Below, one piece after another: positions 1 through 8,405 of a DNA stretch of 64,000 nucleotides. The DNA lies in contig NZ_LFMW01000004.1 of NCBI RefSeq assembly GCF_001050345.1, positions 372,001-436,000 on the forward strand, in the 5' to 3' direction. Position 1 is the stretch's first letter. Every line of letters begins with the position of its first letter. The notes beneath the pieces are model-generated. The model had not been told where the DNA came from. It saw only the letters and a program-made list of their open reading frames with translations, and ran no database searches. The position numbers and the translations under genes are program-made. The stretch is from Pseudomonas fildesensis. Lineage in GTDB: Bacteria > Pseudomonadota > Gammaproteobacteria > Pseudomonadales > Pseudomonadaceae.

Positions 1-399
1 GCCGAGCGTTTCCGCCTGCCGTTGGCACTGGTGGCCATGGACATCGATGATTTCAAGCCGATCAATGACCGACACGGCCACGGCGTGGGCGATCAGACCC
101 TGGTGCGGGTGGTGGAAGGGCTGGAAGCCTGCGTGCGTCCAGGTGATTTGCTGGCGCGCTGGGGTGGTGATGAATTTATGCTGATCCTGCCCAAAAGCGC
201 TCTGGAGACAGCAAAGATGCTGGCCGAGCGGATTCGTCAAAAGATAAGGGACGTGCCGGCCGTGGGCGACTTCAAGGTCACCCTGAGCCTGGGTGTGGTG
301 GAACGCCGTATGGGTGAATCCCCTGCCGCCCTGATGGCGCGGGCCGATCAAGCGTTGTATCGGTCCAAGGCGGCGGGGAAAGATGTGGTGTCGGAGTAG
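1..399 (+). CDS. Diguanylate cyclase, GGDEF domain (C-terminal part, 5' truncated by window)
   Basis: The frame is open from base 1, so the start lies outside the window; 132 residues are visible. They form most of a GGDEF domain that would make cyclic di-GMP from two GTP. Visible motifs are the metal-binding run AMDIDDFKPINDRHGH, the signature WGGDEF about 40 residues later, and the closing region with ADQALYRSKAAGKD. The active-site GGDEF is intact, so it is probably catalytically competent. An inhibitory RxxD motif is not obvious just upstream of GGDEF (the residues are RPGDLLARW). The N-terminal sensor is not in view, so the input signal cannot be inferred. Confidence 0.93.
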   Translation, partial: AERFRLPLALVAMDIDDFKPINDRHGHGVGDQTLVRVVEGLEACVRPGDLLARWGGDEFMLILPKSALETAKMLAERIRQKIRDVPAVGDFKVTLSLGVVERRMGESPAALMARADQALYRSKAAGKDVVSE

Positions 400-408
400 C
401 TGCCTGGG

Positions 409-1437
409 TCAGCGAACCGGTGGCGCGTACTGGATGCCGCCGTTGTTCCACAGCGCATTGAGCCCGCGCTTGATCTTCAGCACGCTGCCCTGGCCGATAT
501 TACGTTCGAACACTTCGCCGTAGTTGCCCACTTGCTTGACGATCTGCACCACCCAATCCTTGCGCAGTTTCAGGTCCTTGCCGTATTCGCCGTCAGCGCC
601 CAGAAGGCGCGCAACGTCGGGGTTCTTGGTGGTCTTGGCTTGCTCCTCAACGTTCTTCGAAGTGATGCCCATTTCTTCGGCGTTGATCATGGCAAACAGG
701 GTCCACTTGACGATGCTGAACCACTCGTCATCGCCCTTGCGCACCAGTGGCCCCAGCGGTTCCTTGGAGATAACCTCCGGCAGCACCACGAACTCGTCGG
801 GGTGGGCCATCTTGATGCGCTGGGCGTAAAGGCCCGACTGGTCGGTGGTGAGCACGTCGCAACGCCCGGCTTCGAGGCCCTTGGCGCTTTCGTCGGCGGT
901 GTCGAAGGTGATCGGCGTGTACTTCATGCCGCTGGTGCGGAAGTAGTCGGAAACATTGAGTTCGGTGGTGGTGCCCGCCTGGATGCACACGGTGGCGCCA
1001 TCGAGTTGCTTGGCGCCGGTCACGCCCAGCTTGTTGTTCACCAGAAAGCCGATGCCGTCGTAATAGGTGACGCCGGTGAACACCAGGCCCATGCCCGAGT
1101 CCCGTGAACTGGTCCAAGTGGTGTTGCGCGAGATCAGGTCAATTTCGCCGGACTGCAACGCGGTGAAACGCTCCTTGGCGGTCAACTGGGTGAACTTCAC
1201 TTTCGATGCATCGCCGAACACGGCCGCAGCGACCGCGTGGCACACGTCCACATCGATGCCGGTCATCTTGCCATTGGAATCCGGTACGCCGAAGCCCGGC
1301 AAACCGTCGCTGACGCCACACTGGATAAAGCCTTTCTTCTGGATCGCGTCCAGGGTCACGCCCGCGTGGGCGTTGCCGGCCAGGCTCACGGCCGCCGCAG
1401 CGGTAATGGCGGCCAACGTCATTTTGAGGTTTTTCAT
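409..1437 (-). CDS. Polar amino-acid ABC transporter substrate-binding protein (AapJ/BztA-like)
   Basis: This 342-residue periplasmic binding protein is of the SBP_bac_3 family. It starts at MKNLKMTL; AGGGAG lies about 10 bases upstream, whereas the longer frame to 1485 lacks signal-peptide character. A signal peptide ends near AGNAHA. Mature sequence features such as GVSDGLPGFGVPDSNGKMTG, IDVDVCHAVAAAV and the C-terminal NIGQGSVLKIKRGLN match the AapJ/BztA group that binds general L-amino acids (Glu, Gln, Asp, Asn). The inner-membrane permeases and ATPase normally encoded downstream are absent: the next gene in that direction is an opposite-strand GGDEF gene. It must either borrow a transporter encoded elsewhere or act as a sensor. 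The substrate is inferred from the family. Confidence 0.88.
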   Translation of the reverse strand: MKNLKMTLAAITAAAAVSLAGNAHAGVTLDAIQKKGFIQCGVSDGLPGFGVPDSNGKMTGIDVDVCHAVAAAVFGDASKVKFTQLTAKERFTALQSGEIDLISRNTTWTSSRDSGMGLVFTGVTYYDGIGFLVNNKLGVTGAKQLDGATVCIQAGTTTELNVSDYFRTSGMKYTPITFDTADESAKGLEAGRCDVLTTDQSGLYAQRIKMAHPDEFVVLPEVISKEPLGPLVRKGDDEWFSIVKWTLFAMINAEEMGITSKNVEEQAKTTKNPDVARLLGADGEYGKDLKLRKDWVVQIVKQVGNYGEVFERNIGQGSVLKIKRGLNALWNNGGIQYAPPVR

Positions 1438-1581
1438 GCAAGGCACTCCCTGTCGATCCTTATTATTCGGCGCCGCACAGCCCACGCCGGTTTATAGTGT
1501 TGCCGGGCAGTATCGACGGCTTTACCCGCCTGCCACAAACGACCTTTAGGCAAAGGCTCCTTCCGATTTGGAATGAACTGC

Positions 1582-2475
1582 ATGATTTCAAAACGCTTGA
1601 CCCCTTCGATGACCGCCTTGCAGTGCTTCGAAGCCGCTGCCCGCCACCTGAGTTTCACCCGCGCTGCCGAAGAGCTGCACCTCACCCAGAGTGCGGTGAG
1701 CAAGCAAGTGGCGCAGCTTGAGGAAATGCTCTGCCACAACCTGTTCGAGCGCGTGCGACAACGCTTGTACCTGTCGCCGGCGGGCTCGCTGTACCTCGCC
1801 GAAGTGCACAAGATCCTCACCCAGGTGGATATTTCCAGTCGCTACATCCTCACCTACGGCGGCGAGACCGAAGTGCTGCGCATCGCCACCCAGCCGACTT
1901 TCGGTGACCGCTGGCTGGTGCCCAAGCTCAAGGATTTCGCGGCAAAACACCCGACGATTCACTTGGATGTGCGCAACGAACTGGAGCCCTTCGACGTACT
2001 GCAGGCCAAGGCCGATATCGCGTTTTTCTTCGGCCAGGGTTCGTGGCCGGGGGCGACCTGCATCGAGCTGTTTCGCGAAGCCGTGGTGCCGGTGTGTGCG
2101 CCGGGATTTGTCGCCGAAGGCAGCGACGCCTCCTCCCGCCACACGTTGCTGCAATGCACCTCGCGCCCGGAGGCCTGGCACGAGTGGTTCCTGGAGCAGG
2201 GCCTGCATTCGCAAAACAGCTACCACGGGCCGCGCTTCGACACGTTTTACATGTGCATCCGCGCGGCGCAATCGGGCTATGGCGTGGCGTTGGTGCCGCA
2301 GTATCTGGTGGCTGAAGAGTTGGCTAACGGCAGCCTGATGATCCCCTGGGATTACACGATGCCCAGCGCCGGCGCGCACTTTATCGCGCATGCCGAACAT
2401 GCCGGCGCGATCCCCAAAGTGAAGGCCTTCCTGAACTGGATGGTCGACTATGTGCGCGCACATCCCGACTTTTAA
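1582..2475 (+). CDS. LysR-type transcriptional regulator (GcvA-like)
   Basis: A 297-residue LTTR. The N-terminal winged HTH contains TALQCFEAAARHLSFTRAAEELHLTQSAVSKQVAQLE, followed by the periplasmic-binding-like effector domain. The start is set at MISKRL because GGA lies 9 bases upstream; the ATG nine bases earlier abuts that GGA and so has no usable spacing. The gene is co-directional with the class III aminotransferase about 90 bases downstream and divergent from the amino-acid binding protein. It therefore plausibly regulates one or both in response to an amino acid. The GcvA-type subgroup is suggested by overall layout and the C-terminal WMVDY stretch; the effector is unknown. Confidence 0.9.
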   Translation: MISKRLTPSMTALQCFEAAARHLSFTRAAEELHLTQSAVSKQVAQLEEMLCHNLFERVRQRLYLSPAGSLYLAEVHKILTQVDISSRYILTYGGETEVLRIATQPTFGDRWLVPKLKDFAAKHPTIHLDVRNELEPFDVLQAKADIAFFFGQGSWPGATCIELFREAVVPVCAPGFVAEGSDASSRHTLLQCTSRPEAWHEWFLEQGLHSQNSYHGPRFDTFYMCIRAAQSGYGVALVPQYLVAEELANGSLMIPWDYTMPSAGAHFIAHAEHAGAIPKVKAFLNWMVDYVRAHPDF

Positions 2476-2564
2476 TAATGACCCGGCGACTTTATTTCGT
2501 TTGCGGCAGGACCGGGCGGGCAGCTTAGATAAAAAGAAGCCCGCCATTGCCGAGTCCGAGATTC

Positions 2565-3818
2565 ATGAGCCGCGAAACCATCAGCCAGTCGATTTCCATC
2601 GTTCACCCCATCAGCCTCAGCCACGGTAAAAACGCCGAAGTCTGGGACACTGCGGGCAAGCGCTATATCGACTTTGTCGGCGGCATCGGCGTGCTCAACC
2701 TCGGCCATTGCCATCCGGCGGTGGTGGAGGCGATTCGCGAGCAGGCGACGAAGCTGACCCACTACGCCTTCAACGCCGCCCCCCACGCGCCCTACATTGA
2801 GTTGATGGAGCGCCTGACTGCGTTCATCCCGGTGGACTACGCGGTCAGCGGCATGCTCACCAACAGCGGTGCCGAAGCGGCGGAAAACGCCCTCAAGATA
2901 GTACGCGGGGCCACCGGCCGCACGGCGGTGATCGCCTTTGACGGCGCGTTCCACGGCCGCACCCTGGCGACCCTTAACCTCAATGGCAAGGTTGCGCCCT
3001 ACAAGCAAAAAGTCGGCGTTCTGCCGGGCCCGGTGTATCACCTGCCCTATCCCAGCGCCGACAACGGCGTGACCTGCGCCGAAGCCATCAAGGCGATGGA
3101 CCGCCTGTTCAGCGTGGAAATCGACGTCGACGACATCGCCTGTTTCATCATCGAACCCGTACAGGGCGAAGGCGGTTTCCTGACCCTGGATATAGAATTT
3201 GCCCAGGCCCTGCGACGCTTCTGCGATGAGAAAAACATCCTGCTGATCGCCGATGAAATCCAGTCCGGTTTCGGCCGCACAGGTGAGCGTTTCGCCTTTT
3301 CGCGCCTGGGCATCGAACCAGACTTGATACTGCTCGGCAAAAGCATCGCCGGTGGCGTGCCATTGGGTGCGGTGGTGGGGCGCAAGGCGTTGCTCGACAA
3401 CTTACCCAAAGGCGGGCTGGGCGGTACCTATTCAGGCAATCCCATCGCGTGCGCGGCGGCCTTGGCCACGCTGGAGGTGATGACGGATGAACACTTGAAA
3501 GCCTGGGGATCACAACAGGAAGAAGCCATCGTCAGCCGTTATGAGGCCTGGCGTGCGCAGCACCTGTCGCCCTATCTCGGCCGCCTGACCGGCGTCGGTG
3601 CCATGCGCGGCATCGAACTGGCCAACGCCGACGGCACGCCCGCGCCCAAGCAACTGACACAGTTGCTGGCCCTGGCACGGGACGCAGGTTTACTGCTGAT
3701 GCCCAGCGGCAAATCACGGCACATCATCCGCCTGCTGGCACCGCTGACTATTGAGCCGGCGGTGCTGGAGGAAGGCCTGGATATCCTCGAAGCGTGCTTC
3801 AAGCAGTTGGACGCGTAG
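2565..3818 (+). CDS. Class III PLP aminotransferase, GabT-like (4-aminobutyrate/omega-amino acid transaminase)
   Basis: This 417-residue enzyme is full length for the GabT family. It should move the amino group of an omega-amino acid such as GABA or 5-aminovalerate to 2-oxoglutarate. Visible landmarks are the substrate-side run DFVGGIGVLNLGHCHP, the phosphate-binding NSGAEAAENALK, the aromatic FHGRTL, the IIEPVQGEGGF and LIADEIQSGFGRTG motifs (the Asp holds the PLP ring nitrogen), and the Schiff-base Lys in LLGKSIAGGVPLGAV. The start is the ATG of MSRETISQ; the upstream in-frame TTG has no support. No gabD (succinate semialdehyde dehydrogenase) is adjacent, unlike the usual gabDT operon, so the physiological substrate may differ from GABA. 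Confidence 0.9.
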   Translation: MSRETISQSISIVHPISLSHGKNAEVWDTAGKRYIDFVGGIGVLNLGHCHPAVVEAIREQATKLTHYAFNAAPHAPYIELMERLTAFIPVDYAVSGMLTNSGAEAAENALKIVRGATGRTAVIAFDGAFHGRTLATLNLNGKVAPYKQKVGVLPGPVYHLPYPSADNGVTCAEAIKAMDRLFSVEIDVDDIACFIIEPVQGEGGFLTLDIEFAQALRRFCDEKNILLIADEIQSGFGRTGERFAFSRLGIEPDLILLGKSIAGGVPLGAVVGRKALLDNLPKGGLGGTYSGNPIACAAALATLEVMTDEHLKAWGSQQEEAIVSRYEAWRAQHLSPYLGRLTGVGAMRGIELANADGTPAPKQLTQLLALARDAGLLLMPSGKSRHIIRLLAPLTIEPAVLEEGLDILEACFKQLDA

Positions 3819-3883
3819 AACGATAGACAAACGCGTGGAGGCTCAACGACTATCCACCTCCCCATACTGTACGGAAGCGCACC

Positions 3884-4387
3884 ATGCTCGATATGCTTCA
3901 GGGCACGCCCGTTTGGGTTTACGCAATTTATCTGTGGATTTGTTACTACGGCATCAAGGCGTGCCTGGGCGGTCGCGAGAATCGCCGCTCGCTGATGATC
4001 CTGCCGGTGGTGCTGGTGGTGTGGTCGGCGATGTCGCTGGCGCCGTCGGTCCTGGCGACCGGCCCGTGGGTCGGCGGCACAATTATGGGAAGCCTGCTGG
4101 GCATGCTGCTGTTCAACGCCGACGGCGCCAGGCTTGATGCAGATGGCGACACGCTGGTGTTGCCGGGCACCTGGAAAACCCTGCTGATCTCCCAACTGTT
4201 CTTTGCGGTGAAGTATTACTTCGGCTACCAGCAAGCCGTGCATCCGTTGTTATTGAGCACGCCATCGATGCTGACGGTGGTCGGCGGTGTGTCGGGGTTT
4301 ACCGTAGGTCTGTTTTGCGGGCGGGCCGTGCGGCTGCATCGAGCGCTGGCGGCGTTGCGCCGCGATGAGGGCAGAGTGCTGCCTTGA
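3884..4387 (+). CDS. Small multi-pass membrane protein, DUF6622-like, unknown function
   Basis: This 167-residue protein has about four to five hydrophobic segments (near residues 10-28, 40-60, 65-80, 100-120 and 128-148) and a basic C-terminus (RAVRLHRALAALRRDEG). The N-terminal TPVWVYAIYLWICYYGIKACLGGRENRRSL resembles the DUF6622 group of integral membrane proteins as I remember it. GGAAG precedes the ATG by about 8 bases. It follows the aminotransferase by 65 bases and may be co-transcribed, but nothing ties it functionally to that gene. Confidence 0.72.
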   Translation: MLDMLQGTPVWVYAIYLWICYYGIKACLGGRENRRSLMILPVVLVVWSAMSLAPSVLATGPWVGGTIMGSLLGMLLFNADGARLDADGDTLVLPGTWKTLLISQLFFAVKYYFGYQQAVHPLLLSTPSMLTVVGGVSGFTVGLFCGRAVRLHRALAALRRDEGRVLP

Positions 4388-4457
4388 CCTGATCCGCCAG
4401 CCCCCTGAAAATGCGCGACGCTTTTTTGTCCTTGTTTACTGAAGTAGTGAAATTTCA

Positions 4458-5174
4458 ATGTCCGATTCTCACACCGAACACTCCGCCGAAGAATCCGTAG
4501 TCGCCTTGCACTCCAAAGCTGAATACGAAAACGCCATCAATCTTTCACAGCATGTGCCGGCCGCCAAGATCATCAGCGAGATGGTGCTGGACGCGTTCCA
4601 CACGTCCAAGGAAAGCGACCAGATCCGCGAGTTGCGCATCGCCATCCGCCAGGCTCACGACAGCTTCGACGATGACCAGGCCTACGACCTGATGGGCCAG
4701 CTCAAGCAGTTGAAGGACGCCGAAGCCGCCGACAGTGCCGCTCTGGAAGACCTCAGCAGCAAATTCTCCATCAGCCGTATCCTGTCCAGCTTCAAGGACG
4801 ACCCGGAGTTTCAGGAACTGGTCTACGGCCTGGCCCTGAAGGTGCTGAACCAGTCCCACCAGGCCATCAGCAACCCAAGCGCCGGCAAGGGCAAAGCTTC
4901 GCGTCCCAAGAAAGAAGCCGAAGTGTTTGTGATCAGCAAGGATGGCATCAGCGTCACCCTGCCGCTGCGCACGCCGCGCTCCAGGCTGAACGTCGACCGC
5001 GAGGCGTTTGAATTCCTGGGGTTCAGCTTTGTGGGTGAAGGCGATGAAGCCGAGCTGGAGGTTGAAAGCTTTGTGGATAACTCGGGCGCCGAGCAGCCGC
5101 TGAGCCGCAAGAGCGTGATTACTGCGCTGCAGCAGCAGACGGCGTTTGATGGGTATAGCATCGCGCAGCAATAA
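4458..5174 (+). CDS. Conserved hypothetical protein, acidic helical N-terminus and beta-rich C-terminus
   Basis: I do not recognise this 238-residue protein. It is soluble, with no signal peptide or membrane segment. Residues 1-130 are acidic and predicted helical (for example IISEMVLDAFHTSKESDQIRELRIAIRQ). A Lys/Pro-rich linker around GKGKASRPKKEAE follows, then a C-terminal region that looks beta-rich (VFVISKDGISVTLPLRTPRSRLNVDREAFEFLGFSF) and ends in a helix. Base composition and codon use match the neighbours, so it looks like resident coding sequence. It stands alone between a membrane-protein gene and a REP element. Confidence 0.7.
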   Translation: MSDSHTEHSAEESVVALHSKAEYENAINLSQHVPAAKIISEMVLDAFHTSKESDQIRELRIAIRQAHDSFDDDQAYDLMGQLKQLKDAEAADSAALEDLSSKFSISRILSSFKDDPEFQELVYGLALKVLNQSHQAISNPSAGKGKASRPKKEAEVFVISKDGISVTLPLRTPRSRLNVDREAFEFLGFSFVGEGDEAELEVESFVDNSGAEQPLSRKSVITALQQQTAFDGYSIAQQ

Positions 5175-5189
5175 CACTGCTGAATTCAA

Positions 5190-5278
5190 TGTGGGAGGGG
5201 GCTTGCTCACGATGGCAGAGTGTCAGTCGCTACATAAGTGACTGATAAACCGCTATCGGGAGCAAGCCCCCGCCCACA
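5190..5278. repeat. REP doublet (REPIN-like), GTGGGAGGGGGCTTGCTC family
   Basis: Two inverted copies of a GTGGGAGGGGGCTTGCTC-type unit (left) and GGGAGCAAGCCCCCGCCCACA (right) flank about 45 bases that themselves hold the imperfect complements AGTCGC and GTGACT. The element would fold as one long hairpin. It belongs to the dispersed REP family typical of P. fluorescens and lies in the gap between convergent genes. The same family recurs near 12.8 and 15.8 kb. Confidence 0.9.
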
Positions 5279-5306
5279 ATTGTTATGCACTATGTCAACT
5301 CAAGCG

Positions 5307-6389
5307 CTAGATTTGCGCCGCAAACACCTCGCGAAACCGTGCCATTTCCTGCTTGTTCCCCACCGTCACGCGCACCCACTGCGGCCAGTTTTTCCACACC
5401 CGTCCAATCATCACGCCTTGCTCGGCAAGCTTCTCGATGACCTGCTCTGCCGGTTGCTTCACGTCGATCATGAAGCAGTTGCTCTGCGACGCCGTGCAGG
5501 TAAAACCACGGGCTTTTAACCAAGTGACGGTCTCATCGCGCAGTTGCGCATTGAGTGCCTTGCGTTGTGGCAGCAGCTTGATGTCCTCCAGGCTGGCGCG
5601 GGCACCGAGCAGGCTGGCGCCGGCCGGTACGTTGTCGCCGCCAAACACGGCCAGGCGTTCCAGCAGCGCCGGGTGGCCGATTGCCAGGCCCAGGCGTGCA
5701 CCGGCCATGCCGTAGATTTTCGAGAAGGTGCGCAGCACCAGCAGGTCGTCGTGTTCCTTGACCCAACTCACGCAGCTGGGGGCGTCGGAGAAGTCGATAT
5801 AAGCCTCATCCACCACCAGCACGCTGCCTTTGGGCTTGTTCGCCAGCGCCTGGCGGATGGCCTCGGTCGGGGTCATGGTGCCCGTCGGGTTGTTGGGGTT
5901 GCACAGGTAGAGCATGCCCGCCTGGGGATCGGCGGCGAGCATGGCGGGGATGTCATGCGCGTGGTCGGCATTGAGGTTCACTTCGTGCACCGGCGCCTTG
6001 CCCGACTCGGCCGCCTGGCGCGGTACTTCGTAGGACGGCGTGGCCATCACCAGGCCGCGGGTCTGGCTGGTAAACGCCAAGACGGCGTAGCGCAGGGCCG
6101 CCATCGAGCCGGAAAAGACCGCCACTTGTTCTGACGCAATCCCTTGCTGCTGGGCGAACAGCTCGGCCAGGGCATACATGTGGCCGTAGGGATAACTCCC
6201 GGAGATGGCGATCCCGCGCTGCATCGCCTCGCGGGCGGCGCCTGAAGGGCCGTAGGGGCTTTCGTTGTAGTTGAGCCGTACCTTGTCAGCCTTTGCCGGC
6301 GCTGGGCTGGCAACTGCCCAATCCAGGCGCCCCAGCAAGGGCAAGGCCGCGCCCAGGGCGAGAAGGGACCGACGACTTACACTGACCAT
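5307..6389 (-). CDS. Tat-signal aminotransferase, class I/II PLP fold (HisC-like)
   Basis: This 360-residue protein resembles histidinol-phosphate aminotransferases. LNYNESPYGPS is the HisC-type N-terminal anchor, NPNNPTGT binds the cofactor side, VVDEAYIDF carries the PLP aspartate region, and the Schiff-base Lys sits in RTFSKIYGMAGARLG. It begins with a twin-arginine signal, VSRRSLLALGAALPLLG, ending near AVASPAPA, so it is predicted to be exported folded to the periplasm. AAGGAG lies 6 bases before the ATG. It is alone next to the cyo operon and not in a his operon, so it is unlikely to be the biosynthetic HisC. Its substrate is unknown. Confidence 0.85.
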   Translation of the reverse strand: MVSVSRRSLLALGAALPLLGRLDWAVASPAPAKADKVRLNYNESPYGPSGAAREAMQRGIAISGSYPYGHMYALAELFAQQQGIASEQVAVFSGSMAALRYAVLAFTSQTRGLVMATPSYEVPRQAAESGKAPVHEVNLNADHAHDIPAMLAADPQAGMLYLCNPNNPTGTMTPTEAIRQALANKPKGSVLVVDEAYIDFSDAPSCVSWVKEHDDLLVLRTFSKIYGMAGARLGLAIGHPALLERLAVFGGDNVPAGASLLGARASLEDIKLLPQRKALNAQLRDETVTWLKARGFTCTASQSNCFMIDVKQPAEQVIEKLAEQGVMIGRVWKNWPQWVRVTVGNKQEMARFREVFAAQI

Positions 6390-6482
6390 GGTGAACTCCT
6401 TGTAGGCGGGTGATGGATTCGCACAGCTCGTACAGAGGGGTATGACGAGAAAGGTGTCGCGGAATTTAATCCGCCGCCCAAG

Positions 6483-6519
6483 AAAAAGCCCCGCGCTTCT
6501 CTCGAAGGCGGGGCTTTTT
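6483..6519 (-). terminator. Rho-independent terminator of the cyo operon
   Basis: AAAAAGCCCCGC, a short loop, then GCGGGGCTTTTT forms a GC-rich stem flanked by A and T runs 17 bases beyond the cyoE stop. It is shaped to work in both directions but has only cyoE upstream. Confidence 0.88.
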
Positions 6520-6535
6520 CACTGCTTCAAACCAC

Positions 6536-7423
6536 TCAGTGAGCGTAGGTCAACAACAGCTCTTTCGGCACTTGGAAATCCAGGGACATCATCACGCTGA
6601 GCGCGGTGATGGTGAAGATCGAGAACACGAACAGCTTGCGCGCCCAGACGGTGTCGTCCACCGCCTTGTAGCCGGTCCAGGCCATGTACAACCAGTACAT
6701 GCCCATGGCGGCGGCGACGGCGAGGTAGCTCATGCCGGCGTAGCCACTGAAGGTCAGCATCAAGGTCGCCACGAGGAAGGCCAGGATGTAGAGCAGGATG
6801 TGTTTCTTGGCCACCTGGATGCCACGCTTGACCGGCAGAACCGGAATCGACGCAGCCAGGTAGTCGTTGAAACGGAAGATCGCGATGGCATAGGAATGCG
6901 GCATCTGCCACAGGCTGAACATCACCAGCAGCACCAGCGCGGCCATGTCGAAGCTATTGGTCACAGCCACATAACCAATCACCGGCGGCATCGCCCCCGA
7001 CAAGCTGCCCACCAGCGTGCCGTGAACCGACTTGCGCTTGAGGTACAGGCTGTAGAGGCCGACGTAAATGACAAAACCGATCACGGCAAACAGCGCCGCC
7101 AACGGGTTGGCCACCGTGTACAACAACGCCACACCGGCAACACCCAGGACGGTCGCGAAGATCAGTGCCAGCTTCAGGGAGATAAGGCCCTGGACCAGCA
7201 CGCGATTCTTGGTGCGCTCCATCTTGATGTCGATGTCACGGTCGATGCAGTTGTTGAACACGCAACCGGATGCCACAACAAGGGAAGTGCCGATCATCGC
7301 TGCCAGGAAGATGGCCAGATCGACATGTCCCTTGGAGGCCAGGAAGAAGCCGCCTGCCACAGAAAGCACGTTACCGAAAATGATCCCCGGTTTGGTGATT
7401 TGGATAAAGTGCTTAAGCGACAT
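6536..7423 (-). CDS. cyoE: Protoheme IX farnesyltransferase (heme O synthase)
   Basis: This 295-residue UbiA-type prenyltransferase adds a farnesyl group to heme b, giving heme O for the bo3 oxidase encoded upstream. It has about nine hydrophobic segments. The first Asp-rich motif is visible as [18 protein letters not shown] and the second prenyl-transfer region as [23 protein letters not shown]. Length is typical of CyoE. It is the last gene of cyoABCDE, 11 bases after cyoD, and is followed by the operon terminator. Action is in the inner membrane. Confidence 0.96.
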   Translation of the reverse strand: MSLKHFIQITKPGIIFGNVLSVAGGFFLASKGHVDLAIFLAAMIGTSLVVASGCVFNNCIDRDIDIKMERTKNRVLVQGLISLKLALIFATVLGVAGVALLYTVANPLAALFAVIGFVIYVGLYSLYLKRKSVHGTLVGSLSGAMPPVIGYVAVTNSFDMAALVLLVMFSLWQMPHSYAIAIFRFNDYLAASIPVLPVKRGIQVAKKHILLYILAFLVATLMLTFSGYAGMSYLAVAAAMGMYWLYMAWTGYKAVDDTVWARKLFVFSIFTITALSVMMSLDFQVPKELLLTYAH

Positions 7424-7434
7424 CGGGTCTTACC

Positions 7435-7776
7435 TCACTTCGCCATCATGAACGTATGGATGCTGAACATGATCCATATCGACAGGCCAACCAGCAGCAG
7501 GATCACTAAGCCTGCGAACACAAACGCAATCACGTTATCGCGCTGCTCTTTGGAGCGATCCAGGTGCAGGAAGTACACCAGGTGAACCAGAACCTGGATC
7601 ACCGCGAATGCCAGAACGATCATCAACGTGATGGACTTTGGCAGGGTCGGGTACATCACCAGACCAAACGGGATGAGCGTCAGGATGACCGACAGGATGA
7701 AGCCGATAGCGTAAGACTTAACGCTGCCGTGGCTTTCATCATGGCTGTCATGGTCATGGGAGTGTGCATTAGCCAT
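7435..7776 (-). CDS. cyoD: Cytochrome bo3 ubiquinol oxidase subunit IV
   Basis: This 113-residue protein has a His/Asp-rich N-terminus (ANAHSHDHDSHDESHGS) followed by three membrane spans and the conserved QVLVHLVYFLHLD of CyoD. Its ATG overlaps the cyoC stop by one base (TAATG), implying translational coupling. Subunit IV assists assembly of the oxidase, notably copper centre insertion, according to family knowledge. Confidence 0.96.
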   Translation of the reverse strand: MANAHSHDHDSHDESHGSVKSYAIGFILSVILTLIPFGLVMYPTLPKSITLMIVLAFAVIQVLVHLVYFLHLDRSKEQRDNVIAFVFAGLVILLLVGLSIWIMFSIHTFMMAK

Positions 7777-8402
7777 TACAGGGTCCCCATCAAGTAGACA
7801 ACGGTGAATACGCAGATCCAGACCACGTCCAGGAAGTGCCAGAACAGGCTCAGGCAGCTCAGGCGAGTCTTGTTGGTGTTGGTCAGGCCGTGTTTATTGA
7901 CCTGATACATCATCACCGCCATCCAGATCAGGCCGGCCGAAACGTGCAGACCGTGCGTGCCTACCAGCGTGAAGAACGCCGACAGGAAGCCGGAACGGCT
8001 AGGGCCGTAGCCTTCGGAGATCAGCAGGTGGAACTCGTTGATCTCCATGCCGATGAAGCCCAGGCCGAACAGGAAGGTCAGGCCCAACCAGGTCAGGACG
8101 CCCTTCTTGTTGCCCCTGTAGAAGGCCAACATGGCGAAGCCGTAGGTGATCGAACTGAACAACAGCAAGGCGGTTTCGCCGAGCACGTAAGGCAGTTCGA
8201 AGATGTCGTGGCCCGACGGGCCACCCGCTACGTTGTTTACCAGTACCGCGTACACCGCGAAGATCGACGCAAACAAGATGCAGTCGGTCATCAGGTAGAG
8301 CCAGAAACCGAAGACGGTTATCGGGCCCGAGTCGTGGTGATGGTCATCGTGCCCATGGTCATCGACATGGGCGTGTCCAGCATTGGTCACTAAGTTCGAC
8401 AT
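7776..8402 (-). CDS. cyoC: Cytochrome bo3 ubiquinol oxidase subunit III
   Basis: This 208-residue COX3-family subunit has five membrane spans and no redox cofactor. [43 protein letters not shown] at the start and [14 protein letters not shown] plus [22 protein letters not shown] at the end are diagnostic. It lies 3 bases after cyoB and is coupled to cyoD, as in other gamma-proteobacterial cyo operons. Confidence 0.97.
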   Translation of the reverse strand: MSNLVTNAGHAHVDDHGHDDHHHDSGPITVFGFWLYLMTDCILFASIFAVYAVLVNNVAGGPSGHDIFELPYVLGETALLLFSSITYGFAMLAFYRGNKKGVLTWLGLTFLFGLGFIGMEINEFHLLISEGYGPSRSGFLSAFFTLVGTHGLHVSAGLIWMAVMMYQVNKHGLTNTNKTRLSCLSLFWHFLDVVWICVFTVVYLMGTL

Positions 8403-8405
8403 GGT

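Noticed and set aside
5307..6389. Biosynthetic histidinol-phosphate aminotransferase (hisC)
   Set aside because: The Tat signal and lack of his genes argue against a cytosolic histidine pathway role despite the family resemblance.
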